A stretch of DNA of 64,000 nt from Murdochiella vaginalis (GTDB lineage Bacteria > Bacillota > Clostridia > Tissierellales > Peptoniphilaceae): NCBI RefSeq assembly GCF_900119705.1, contig NZ_LT632322.1:558001-622000 (forward strand), given 5' to 3'. Both the position numbers and the translations under genes were made by a program. Under the pieces are notes generated by a model, which was not told where the DNA came from, did not search any database, and was given only the letters and a program-made list of their open reading frames with translations. Shown piece after piece: positions 44,479 to 52,822 of the stretch. How positions within the stretch are numbered: the first letter of the stretch is position 1; each line of letters begins with the position of its first letter.

Positions 44479-45990
44479 ATGAAAACAAATACGAAAATCT
44501 TATTTATCTTTATGGTGGTGGCGGTGCTTCTTTCCGGGTGTAAAAAAGAAAAAAATTCGGGAAACGCCGGAACGGACAATGCGAACACTGCCAATTCCGT
44601 CGTGGAAGAATCCAATAAAACCGCACCGAACGGAGAGAAAGATTCCAACAAGACGACTTCGAAAACAACCGATAATGTTAAGCCGGTTGCCGGGGCAACG
44701 ATTGGTTCCCTGTCGTCGTATGTTGAGGATCGGGAGATTTGGAAGGACTTCGTCGGTCAAAAACATCTCGAATCTGCAAAGGACGAGCAGAGCGGCATTC
44801 ACGTGCCGAGAATTCTTTTGGATTCTGCGGATGCAAAGGCGGCAAACAAGGAAATTGATGGCTTGGTCAAAGGGATATGGGATCAATACGATGCGAACAA
44901 GGAGTATATGGAAGGCTCTGATACCGGAATTTACGCTTCTTTTTCCGTCTATCAAGATGAAAATGTGTTAAGTGTCATGGTGGCCGACTCCAATATCTGG
45001 GAGGGCAAGCCTCCACAATATACCGTTTTTAACTTTTCTCTTGCCGATGGCAAGTTGATCGATGACGAAGCGCTCATGAAACAGTTTGGCGTCGAGAAGG
45101 ACGAGATTTTGGGCGTGATTGAAGATAGTTTGCAGGAGTTTCAAGAGGCCGATGCGAAGCTCTATTATGGAATGGTCACCGATTCTTCGTATCTCTACAA
45201 TCAAAACAACTGCACCGGATTGATTCTGAATGATCTATGGGACAATTTCCAATCGAAGAGTCGGCAAATCTATATCGACGAAGTGGGAACGCCTACATTT
45301 ATCTTTGCTCCCTATACCAGCACCATGATAGGAACGAGTCCGGCGACGCTGAAACTACGAGCAGACCGATTTGATTCGGATCCGATTTCTCCGACGTATC
45401 TGCGAATGGCGAGACGTCTGGGCCTCGATCCCAAGGATGAAAAACACAAAGCCTTTGTCCTTTATCTCGGCTCTGCCTCCAACAAGGACAGTTTGAAAGA
45501 ACCCCTGGCCAAGCTGGACGCCTGGGAGGGCATGTTTACCCACTATGAAGATCCGCGGATGCTCCTTGCAGTAAAAGAGAGTGAAGGAAGCGATAAGCCG
45601 TACCTCATCGGAGAGGAGTGTTACCTGATTATTCCGAAGTACGAGAACGCTTCGGTTTCTCTAAAAGAACTGGAGCCTACGGAAGAGGGCAAATTAAAAG
45701 AAGTGGAGAATGCGCAATTGGACAACCTATCCGCTACGGGAACCACCTTTATTTGTCAGAATCAAAGCGACATCGCTCCCAATGCGAAAATCACCATCCG
45801 CTACAGAGACGATGTATTAGAATTTTCCCCTTCCCTCAGTTTAAAAGACGGCAGCTTGCAGTTGCCGCAAGAAGTAACGGACGTAGTGACGGATGCAGAA
45901 GATGTCCTCGATTGGAATCGGTTCGTGATAAAAGACAGCTATTCGCAAAGCCTATTTGAACGAATCTTCTCCATAATGGGAGAGGGATAA
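44479..45990 (+). CDS. Lipoprotein of unknown function, about 500 residues
   Basis: A 503-residue lipoprotein with lipobox VLLSGC (Cys about 21) and an Asn/Thr/Lys-rich linker to about residue 75. The first globular part (about 90-270), with IYASFSVYQDENVLSVMVAD and FNFSLADGKLIDDEALMKQF, resembles the DUF3298/PdaC-like fold of secreted proteins (tentative). The rest is unrecognised. ATG at 44479 follows GTGGAGG. A decayed copy of its last 28 or so codons is at 58665-58745, so a paralogue once lay there. A terminator follows at 46050. Confidence 0.78.
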   Translation: MKTNTKILFIFMVVAVLLSGCKKEKNSGNAGTDNANTANSVVEESNKTAPNGEKDSNKTTSKTTDNVKPVAGATIGSLSSYVEDREIWKDFVGQKHLESAKDEQSGIHVPRILLDSADAKAANKEIDGLVKGIWDQYDANKEYMEGSDTGIYASFSVYQDENVLSVMVADSNIWEGKPPQYTVFNFSLADGKLIDDEALMKQFGVEKDEILGVIEDSLQEFQEADAKLYYGMVTDSSYLYNQNNCTGLILNDLWDNFQSKSRQIYIDEVGTPTFIFAPYTSTMIGTSPATLKLRADRFDSDPISPTYLRMARRLGLDPKDEKHKAFVLYLGSASNKDSLKEPLAKLDAWEGMFTHYEDPRMLLAVKESEGSDKPYLIGEECYLIIPKYENASVSLKELEPTEEGKLKEVENAQLDNLSATGTTFICQNQSDIAPNAKITIRYRDDVLEFSPSLSLKDGSLQLPQEVTDVVTDAEDVLDWNRFVIKDSYSQSLFERIFSIMGEG

Positions 45991-46049
45991 TCGTATCGGA
46001 TGATGCCGGATGTCTTAATGTCGGTTGCCTATAATAAGGGAGGAAATGT

Positions 46050-46090
46050 CGCCAGCTTCGCAGTGTTCACGAAGCTGGCGCAATTTTTTT
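46050..46090 (+). terminator. Terminator after the second lipoprotein gene
   Basis: An 11-bp perfect stem CGCCAGCTTCG/CGAAGCTGGCG with a nine-base loop, followed by CAATTTTTTT. Confidence 0.9.
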
Positions 46091-46273
46091 GCGATGGAAG
46101 ATTGTGAGAAATGGAGCCGTTCTACTTTTGCAGGACGTGGGAAACCGTATATACTGAATGCAAGGATAATCCTGAATCAGACCCACTGTGCGAACCGAGT
46201 GAAAATAGAGTGAGATCATTTTCTCCGATACGATTATCCATCAAGTAAAATTTACAGATGGAGGACAATCGGT

Positions 46274-46336
46274 ATGAATTTTTTCAGAGAAACGCAGATC
46301 AAGCGTCGTATTTTTTCAGATGAAGGAAATAGGTGA
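46274..46336 (+). CDS. Possible 20-codon leader peptide before the J-domain gene
   Basis: ATG at 46274 with GGAGG ten bases upstream opens a 20-residue frame (MNFFRETQIKRRIFSDEGNR) that ends three bases before the J-domain start codon. The ribosome site for the J-domain gene lies inside its last codons, so translation could be coupled. It may equally be chance; there is no other evidence that it is expressed. Confidence 0.3.
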   Translation: MNFFRETQIKRRIFSDEGNR

Positions 46337-46339
46337 ATT

Positions 46340-47146
46340 ATGGGACAAATCATTGAACTGCCGGATTCTTTAAAATTAAAGCAAGAAATCGGAGAGATTA
46401 AAAACCGTCTGGAAAATCTGGTTCTCGAACGTGATGAACTGCAATTCGTTGTGTGCGAGAATGTAAAAATGAAATATATGCTGGAGATCGGAAGCCTGGA
46501 GTATAAAGTTTATAAAACATACTGTGAGTTTCTTCGCTTACGTCGAAAAAAAGAGATTCTTCAGGCAAAAAAGAATCGTCAAGAAACGTTCAATATGGCC
46601 GAAGTGGATCACATTCTGGATGAAGAATTTCTAAACTACAAGAAAAAACTAGATGAGAAGATTCATGAAATGAATCAGGCCCTAGAGCGTTCTAAAATGA
46701 AGCTGCTATCGAAAGAGGAAACGGCGGAATTAAAGAAATTGTATAGAAGCATTGTGAAGAGTTTACATCCGGATCTGAATCCGAATTGCTCCGACGCAGA
46801 AAAGGCTCTTTTTTATAACGCAACCGACGCGTACAAGCAGGGCGATCTGAGTACTTTGCAGATTATCTTTCAAATGAGTGAGACGGAGGAAAATAAAGAA
46901 GAGGCGTCCTCTTCTCTCATCAAGCTTCAGAAAGAAAAACAAAGATTTCAACGCCTGGTTTCCATGGTGGAAGCACAGATCGAAGAAATAAAAACAAAAC
47001 CGCCCTATATCTGGAAAATCTATTTTGAGGATGAGAGAAAAAAAGCGGAAAGAATCGCGGAATTAGAAAAACAACAAAAAAGTTTTCAGGAAGCGATCCG
47101 CACACAACAAGAACGAATTAATGAATTGATGGGGAATGAGAAATGA
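46340..47146 (+). CDS. Coiled-coil protein with an internal J-domain-like segment
   Basis: A 268-residue, strongly helical, highly charged protein. Residues 10-120 and 190-265 are predicted coiled coil. Between them, residues 128-178 read LKKLYRSIVKSLHPDLNPN and LFYNATDAYKQGDLSTLQII, with the HPD tripeptide of J domains at 143-145 and the following helix pattern. A J domain stimulates an Hsp70 ATPase; placing it in the centre between two coiled coils is unusual. It overlaps the HIRAN gene by four bases (ATGA), and an unknown gene follows, so it is the first structural gene of a three-gene operon. No Hsp70 gene is in the window. Confidence 0.75.
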   Translation: MGQIIELPDSLKLKQEIGEIKNRLENLVLERDELQFVVCENVKMKYMLEIGSLEYKVYKTYCEFLRLRRKKEILQAKKNRQETFNMAEVDHILDEEFLNYKKKLDEKIHEMNQALERSKMKLLSKEETAELKKLYRSIVKSLHPDLNPNCSDAEKALFYNATDAYKQGDLSTLQIIFQMSETEENKEEASSSLIKLQKEKQRFQRLVSMVEAQIEEIKTKPPYIWKIYFEDERKKAERIAELEKQQKSFQEAIRTQQERINELMGNEK

Positions 47147-47544
47147 CAAATTTGGCGAACAAAGATCATAACGAGCTCATCCAATATCTTTTCAACAAAG
47201 AATCCGGACTCGCCTTGCCCAAACCGTATGAACGGGATATTTTTCTTTTTGATACGTATGTGGCAGGGACTACCCATGTTGAAAATATAGAGGCGATTGG
47301 AAATTCCCTACAGGAGGGCGATAAGTTGGTTTTTTACCGTGAGCCGAACAATCCGCATGACCCGCAAGCGATCCGCATAGAAACGATCCAAGAGGTAAAA
47401 ATCGGCTACGTTCCCCAACAGGATAACGTGATTTTTTCAAGGCTGATGGATGCCGGAAAAGCACTCTTTGGAAAAGTTTTGGAAAAAGAAATGCGAGGAA
47501 ACTGGCTTAGAATAAAAATAAAAATTTATCTTCATGAAAGCTAG
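47143..47544 (+). CDS. HIRAN domain protein
   Basis: A 133-residue protein made almost wholly of a HIRAN domain (residues about 33-130): FDTYVAGTTHVENIE, LVFYREPNNPHDPQAIRIET and KIGYVPQQDNVIFSRLMDAG. In characterised proteins such as HLTF this domain binds the 3' end of single-stranded DNA; in bacteria it often stands alone. The conserved NPHDPQAI strand is complete. It starts in an ATGA overlap with the J-domain gene and is followed by an unknown gene eight bases on. DNA-end recognition plus a chaperone adaptor is an uncommon pairing. Confidence 0.82.
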   Translation: MTNLANKDHNELIQYLFNKESGLALPKPYERDIFLFDTYVAGTTHVENIEAIGNSLQEGDKLVFYREPNNPHDPQAIRIETIQEVKIGYVPQQDNVIFSRLMDAGKALFGKVLEKEMRGNWLRIKIKIYLHES

Positions 47545-47552
47545 GGCAAAAA

Positions 47553-48164
47553 ATGTATTACACAGGCAAATGGATTGAAAAAAATATTTATCTATTGGAC
47601 AGTCATGATATGCAAGTGGATTTGGTTCAAGGGGATCATTGTTTTCTCATCGGTTATCATGTAAAACTTCCCTCCACAGTGAACCAAACGTCCGCCAAGC
47701 TGATCGAGGGTGGCTTTCGGTATTTCAATATTTTCGTTAAACGTGCCCATTTGTGGGAAGAGGCCTTGTTTCAGAAGGCAGGATCGGAGATACCCATTCA
47801 AATAGAAGCCAGCACGATTGCGAGACAAGAGATGTCCTATACCCTTGCCATGTTGGCAACCTTGAAGCCCCAAAACATCAATTTTGTTCTCTCCGATGAT
47901 GAATGGTTTACCGAGTATCTCGTCGAAGATTTGCACACTATATTTTCCGGTAAGTCCCTATTTACGCCTTATGATTGGCAAAAATTTCGATCCGGATTCG
48001 AATTCAAAGTTCATGGCAAAGATGCGATCGTGAGCGTTTGTGATGGAGTGGTAGCCGGATTTCTGGGAGAAGAAAAAGCCTTTGATTCCATTGACAAAGC
48101 CTTTCGCCATCCGCTTTTCGATGGAAAAAGTTTTATAGAACTTTGGGAAGAGATTTCAAGATAA
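47553..48164 (+). CDS. Unrecognised protein in the J-domain/HIRAN operon
   Basis: A 203-residue protein, probably cytoplasmic (no signal or membrane helix). It has a beta-rich first half (YLLDSHDMQVDLVQGDHCFL) and an alpha/beta second half (MLATLKPQNINFVLSDDEWF; GKSLFTPYDWQKFRSGFEF). I do not recognise any family or catalytic motif. It begins eight bases after the HIRAN gene and ends the operon, so its function is probably joint with the J-domain and HIRAN proteins. ATG is preceded only by AAGCTAGGGC, a weak site, implying coupling to the upstream gene. Confidence 0.7.
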   Translation: MYYTGKWIEKNIYLLDSHDMQVDLVQGDHCFLIGYHVKLPSTVNQTSAKLIEGGFRYFNIFVKRAHLWEEALFQKAGSEIPIQIEASTIARQEMSYTLAMLATLKPQNINFVLSDDEWFTEYLVEDLHTIFSGKSLFTPYDWQKFRSGFEFKVHGKDAIVSVCDGVVAGFLGEEKAFDSIDKAFRHPLFDGKSFIELWEEISR

Positions 48165-48245
48165 GCAGAATAGAGTGGATGGCTTTATGTTGTGAAAGCT
48201 CTTCGCATGAGGCTCCGTTTTATCAGAATGTAGGAGCCGTTTTCG

Positions 48246-48480
48246 TTGTTCGGCTACTTGTATAGCAACGGTTTAGACAATCCGTCGTTACAGGAAGCCC
48301 TCGTGACCGGCTTGCTCTGGGCAGCCATCTGCCTTGTGTTTGATGCGATTGGATGGGTGCTGATTAAGCATCCTTGGAGTTTATCCTTTAAGGAGTTCTA
48401 TATCGATTATCAACCTTGGATTTCCCTCATTTATCTCGCAATATTTTAGGCCCCCTGATCGGCTTTATTCTACAAAGAAC
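48246..48480 (+). pseudogene. Remnant of a small membrane protein
   Basis: A frame from 48246 reads LYSNGLDNPSLQEALVTGLL then WAAICLVFDAIGWVLIKHPW and FKEFYIDYQPWISLIYLAIF before a TAG at 48447. Shifting by one base, APLIGFIL continues the last helix, so a frameshift has ended the gene early. The N-terminal helix is also missing. The pattern of helices resembles a widespread small four-helix membrane protein of Bacillota; I cannot name it. Confidence 0.5.
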
Positions 48481-48489
48481 ATGATGGCT

Positions 48490-48630
48490 GAAGGCTTGAC
48501 ATCTGCTGTCTTTAAGAGAAGGCGTTTCTTACGGAATAAGGAGTGGGCAAATTTTTTGCCTCCGCAATGTATTTTCGCATTGACCAAGCTGTTGAAGAAA
48601 TGTGACATAAACGGCAAAAATCTTCATTTT
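48490..48630 (+). repeat. Duplicated fragment, copy 1 (copy 2 at 58825-58963)
   Basis: About 140 bp are shared with 58825-58963. The last 39 bases, starting TTGAAGAAATGTGACATAAA, are identical (48592-48630 and 58925-58963); the rest is diverged but in the frame EGxTxxVxxRRxFxR it stays protein-like, so it may derive from a former gene. Confidence 0.7.
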
Positions 48631-48697
48631 GGAAATCTCTTTGCGACAGGCCTTTTCTGGGGACTTAGATTTAGCCTAATAAACATTTATAGCGCGG

Positions 48698-48961
48698 AAA
48701 ATGGTGGCTATTTAACGAAAATGCCTTACTGCCACCATCGTCAGCACCCTCGGCGATGGTGGCTATTTAACGAAAACGCCTTACTGCCACCATCGTCAGC
48801 GCCCTCGTCGATGGTGGCTATTTAACGAAAACGCCTTACTGCCACCATCGTCAGCACCCTCAGCGATGGTGGCTATTTAACGAAAATGCCATACTGCCAC
48901 CATCGTTAGCGTCCTCGGCGATGGTGGCTATTTGACAAAAACGCCTTACTGCCACCATCGC
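48698..48961 (+). repeat. 55-bp hairpin tandem repeat array (five units)
   Basis: ATGGTGG starts at 48701, 48756, 48811, 48866 and 48921, exactly 55 bp apart. In each unit CGATGGTGGC pairs with GCCACCATCG across the 22-base loop TATTTAACGAAAACGCCTTA-CT, giving a 10-bp stem; units are joined by a 13-base GC-rich linker (TCAGCACCCTCGG). Differences between units are few. It fills the gap before the first of three surface protein genes. Its unit is unrelated in sequence to the 43-bp arrays at 20.8 and 27.3 kb. Confidence 0.92.
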
Positions 48962-49099
48962 TACAATCAGGTCTCTTTAAAGTGGAAAACAGCATAGCTC
49001 TGCGTTTCCTTGAAGCCCGACGATTTTAGTAGTATTATGGTCCTATTGTATATTCTATTCGTGTTTTTTAGGAAAGAGATTCCATAAGGGGTGATAGGA

Positions 49100-52000
49100 A
49101 TGAATACGCTGCGAAATCAAAGAAAGCATCACTGGCTTTTTATCTTACTCATGAGTTTTCTTCTTGCGCTCTATCTTCCGAGTGCGGTACGTGCAGAAAC
49201 CAATTCCGGGGAAGCCTCTTCCGCTCTGTCGGCGGTAGAGAAAGAGACGCCAAGTCGCTCGGTCTCCTCGGAAGAGAACGAGAGGATCGGGACGGATCCC
49301 TCTTCTTCTGCAACGGACGCAGCCAGAGAAGAGAAAGCTTCTGCAAAAGAAGACGGCAACGTAGAGGAAGGGGAGAGCTTAGAAGTGGACCCCCTCGCCA
49401 AAGCGCCATTGGCTGTCGGCAGCCCCAGGATTGGTGGGGATGGAACGATAGAAGTCGATACGTTTGCGGCTTTGCAGCAGGCTATTGCTATGGCCGGAGA
49501 GAAGCAAACGACGATTAAAATTGTGAAAAGCATTGCGATAACGGAAGCACTCACGATTGGCGAAAAGCAGGATATTATTCTTACGGCAGCCAATGAAAGA
49601 GTGCAAGCGGCTTGGAAACCCATTCAAAAACCGGCGGATTTTGCCGGCCAAGGAGAAAGTGCGCAACGCGCTATTATTAAAGAAGGCAGACGACGCGGAG
49701 AAGAGGCGTTGGCCATGGCGGATAAAGAGAAAAACCCCCTTCCCTCCGCACAAAAGGGAGATATTCTTCTTACGCGCGATGCGGGGTTTGCGGAGGACAC
49801 CTTGTTTTATGTCCGGGGCAAGCTGACGCTGGGAACAGGAGATTCCGCCCTCTATATTGATGGAAATGGCAATTCTGTCAGGACGCAATTCGCTAATCGC
49901 GGTTCGGTCATCGATGTGGACGGCACGCTTCTCATGAAAAATGCGGTCATCATGAATTCGTATAATCGGCATGGCTACACCGGTCCCGTTCGTCTTAACA
50001 GTGGAGCCAAATTTACAATGGAAGGCGGAAGAATTTCCGGGAATACTTCCTATGAGCAAGTAGAGCAGGACTATACGCGCCCTTATGCAGCCGGTGCCGT
50101 CTATGTCAAACCCGGCGCAACCTTTGAGATGAAAAACGGCCTTATCGACAACAATGAAGGCGGCTTGACCGGTGGTGTTTTTGCCGGGGATCTTTGGGGG
50201 GCGTCTGGAGATCCGGCGGTCGTTACTATGACGGGCGGGATAATTGCCGGCAACCTTTCCGCTACCCGATTTCAAATGGGTGCCGGAATCAACGGCTTTC
50301 CAAAGTCCAAGGTGACGATTACGGATGGCATTATCGCCGGAAACAAGTCTTTTGGCGTAGGCGGCGGCATCGGAATTTCCTCCCAGTACATCGGTAGCCC
50401 GGTAAATATTTTGGGGAAAGAAAAGGCTTCTGTAAACACCGATTACCAGAAGTTTCTCAAAACAAACAAGGCAGAGGCGCACATTGATGGCGGCCTTCTG
50501 TACAAAAATGTTGCCCTTGCTTCCGGTGGCGGAATCTATGTCGACAGCAATGATGTGCAATTTGGAAAAACGATGATTCTGGATAATACTTCCACCTCCT
50601 TCGGTGGCGGCATTTATATTTCCTTCCCACCCCTTACACAAAAAATAGAGAATATGCTGATTACCGAAAACGTTGCGCAAGGCGGCTTCAGTTCAAGCAT
50701 CCTGGGGGGTAGCAATGGGGGAGGACTCTGGAATTGCCCAACCGGCTTTGTGCATATTGGAGACGGTCACAGCGTCTATGTGTACAATAACGACGCGAAG
50801 AGTTACGGAAAAGATATTACGTTTACGAAAAGAACCTGGTTTTTCCAATTAAACGGAGTGAATCTCGAGGGCGAGTTTTACTCCCATATTTCGCCGGTAA
50901 CGAAAGAAAAAAATATTATCAAATTTTTGGAAGATGGGCCGAACAAAGAAAAGGGTGTCGAGATTCCGGAACACCTTTCCTATCACACCATGTATACGCA
51001 TTTAAAAGCGATATACAGCGAGAAGCTCATTGCAGAGGCGTGGAAAAATGCGCAGACTTTTCTTTTGGGCAACACAGCGCGTAATGGCGGAGGGTTTGGA
51101 TCGGATGCCAATGTGACGACGCCGAAAGACGACGGCGACTATGCGCTGGAAGTGGATAAGAAATGGGATAAAACAATTAAGAAGGATACTATTCCGCAGA
51201 GCATAAAGGCCGATGTCTTCCTTGTTCCCAAGGAGAAAGACGCTGCATATGTCAAAGCCAATTATGGCAAGGATAATACCCTCTTCAAATATGGAGAAAT
51301 CACCCTTTCCAAAGAAAATGGTTGGCACAGTCGCCTCGATACGAATTATTTCAGCGGTGCGAATAAGCAGAAGATGCTGGATGCGCTCAAAATTAAGAAT
51401 TTTTCGGATATCGGCTTACCGGACGATGCGTACCAGATGGACAACGGCCTTCCTTTTACAGCCGAGGAATTAGCAGCAAAAGGCTATAAGTATCTCGTCG
51501 TGGAACAGGGGGATGACTACTTTGTCGAGGTTAGAGAGGACAAACCGGCCGCAAACGAAACGTCGACACAAAAGTCCAATCACTTTACCCTGACGAACTA
51601 TCCTTTCGGGCGCATCGAGGTCGAAAAGCGCTGGAAAAATATCGAAGAGAATGATGTGCCTACGGAAATAGAGATCTATCTGCTTCTTGATGGCAAGCGC
51701 ATCGTCGAAAAGTATGATGAACAGGGAAAACCGGTATACAAAAAATGTACGCTTACGGCAGAAAAGCATTGGAAAGACAGCTTTGAAAAGCTGGATCCCA
51801 GGGCCCTCGCCGAGAAACGTTATACGATTGAAGAGGATTCGGATCGATTTGCACCGGAGATAATCCCTGCCATCACCAATGTGAATCCTTCAAGCGAGCA
51901 TCCGGAAGTTGTTTCCATCGTCCTAGAAAACCACTACGGCCCCACACATGAAATCGAAATTTTGAAAAAGTGGGTGGCGGGTAGCGCACAAATTCCCGAA

Positions 52001-52657
52001 GAAATTACCGTGCAGATAACAGATGGAACCGGTGACACACAAGAAGTGAAGCTCAAAAAAGACGAAGGCTGGAAGACGGTGTTGTCCAACCTAAAGGGAA
52101 CCTTGCGAGAAAAAAGCTATACGATTGCTGAAGTCAAGGTGCCCGGCTTCACCGGCACTATGAGGGCCGAAAAATCCGGCTTAAAACTGACACAAAAAGA
52201 TAAAAACGGCAAAGAAACCTCATTTTTCTATGCGCCCGAAGAATTGAAAAAGGTGCTGAAAGAGGGCAACTACCGTTACGAGGTTTTTGAACGTCAGGAT
52301 ACGAATGTAGCCTTAACGGAACAGAATTTGGGTTCGTTTATTCAGCTGCAAAAGCAGGGTGACGGTCGCTACATCCTTCGCTATGCGAAGGATATTCAAG
52401 TCACCGAAGTGTTCACGGTGCTTTTGGAAAATAGGTCGCAACCGCCGGAACCGCCGAAACCACCAAAGCCACCAGAACCGCCGAAACCACCGGAACCGCC
52501 GAAGCCGCAAGAGCCGCCGAAACCGCAAGAACCACCGAAGCCGCCTAAAGCTCCCCGGACGGGCGTAGCCACACTCGGTGCTCCTCTCCTGCTTCTGGGC
52601 CTCGGCTTGGGAGGACTTTGGTTAACCGAACGCCGAAAGAAAGCGGAGGACAATTAA
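49100..52657 (+). CDS. Cell-wall-anchored adhesin-like protein with beta-helix and Cna-B domains
   Basis: An 1,185-residue surface protein. Signal peptide (residues about 12-33, ending VRAE), a Ser/Glu-rich linker, a right-handed beta-helix region about residues 110-560 with repeats such as TMTGGIIAGN and VTITDGIIAGN, then three Cna-B domains (starts near EVDKKWDKTI, IEVEKRWKNI and IEILKKWVAG), a Pro-Glu-Lys stalk of PPEPPKPP repeats, and a sorting signal APRTG, hydrophobic helix, RRKKAEDN. Cna-B domains commonly form intramolecular isopeptide bonds and make a stiff stalk. ATG at 49100 follows AAGGGG; a GTG three codons earlier is possible. Target ligand unknown. Confidence 0.9.
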   Translation: MNTLRNQRKHHWLFILLMSFLLALYLPSAVRAETNSGEASSALSAVEKETPSRSVSSEENERIGTDPSSSATDAAREEKASAKEDGNVEEGESLEVDPLAKAPLAVGSPRIGGDGTIEVDTFAALQQAIAMAGEKQTTIKIVKSIAITEALTIGEKQDIILTAANERVQAAWKPIQKPADFAGQGESAQRAIIKEGRRRGEEALAMADKEKNPLPSAQKGDILLTRDAGFAEDTLFYVRGKLTLGTGDSALYIDGNGNSVRTQFANRGSVIDVDGTLLMKNAVIMNSYNRHGYTGPVRLNSGAKFTMEGGRISGNTSYEQVEQDYTRPYAAGAVYVKPGATFEMKNGLIDNNEGGLTGGVFAGDLWGASGDPAVVTMTGGIIAGNLSATRFQMGAGINGFPKSKVTITDGIIAGNKSFGVGGGIGISSQYIGSPVNILGKEKASVNTDYQKFLKTNKAEAHIDGGLLYKNVALASGGGIYVDSNDVQFGKTMILDNTSTSFGGGIYISFPPLTQKIENMLITENVAQGGFSSSILGGSNGGGLWNCPTGFVHIGDGHSVYVYNNDAKSYGKDITFTKRTWFFQLNGVNLEGEFYSHISPVTKEKNIIKFLEDGPNKEKGVEIPEHLSYHTMYTHLKAIYSEKLIAEAWKNAQTFLLGNTARNGGGFGSDANVTTPKDDGDYALEVDKKWDKTIKKDTIPQSIKADVFLVPKEKDAAYVKANYGKDNTLFKYGEITLSKENGWHSRLDTNYFSGANKQKMLDALKIKNFSDIGLPDDAYQMDNGLPFTAEELAAKGYKYLVVEQGDDYFVEVREDKPAANETSTQKSNHFTLTNYPFGRIEVEKRWKNIEENDVPTEIEIYLLLDGKRIVEKYDEQGKPVYKKCTLTAEKHWKDSFEKLDPRALAEKRYTIEEDSDRFAPEIIPAITNVNPSSEHPEVVSIVLENHYGPTHEIEILKKWVAGSAQIPEEITVQITDGTGDTQEVKLKKDEGWKTVLSNLKGTLREKSYTIAEVKVPGFTGTMRAEKSGLKLTQKDKNGKETSFFYAPEELKKVLKEGNYRYEVFERQDTNVALTEQNLGSFIQLQKQGDGRYILRYAKDIQVTEVFTVLLENRSQPPEPPKPPKPPEPPKPPEPPKPQEPPKPQEPPKPPKAPRTGVATLGAPLLLLGLGLGGLWLTERRKKAEDN

Positions 52658-52822
52658 ACACACCATATCGAATCCTATCCATAATGGGTAAAAATGGATC
52701 GTAAAGAGGATGCCGAAGTCATGTAGAATGGCGGGAAAGGACGAACTTTACTTCTAGCAATGATTCCGATAAAATAGGGTCACCGTTAAAGTTGTCTTAT
52801 TTGCATATCCGAGGAGGTTTTT

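Noticed and set aside
46030-46090. Small RNA gene with TATAAT at 46030 and terminator at 46050
   Set aside because: The transcript would be little more than the terminator itself, and no -35 element is present. It is better read as the lipoprotein gene terminator.
48481-48825. 114-codon open frame into the 55-bp array
   Set aside because: It reads into the repeat array and ends with repeated junk. The first part is better explained as a remnant shared with 58825-58963.
48698-48961. 55-bp array as CRISPR with 13-bp spacers
   Set aside because: The 13-bp linkers are nearly constant, far too short for spacers, and the repeat part contains a long loop.
52430-52560. Proline codon repeat as a non-coding satellite
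   Set aside because: The repeat is in frame with the surface protein and encodes a normal wall-spanning stalk before the sorting signal.
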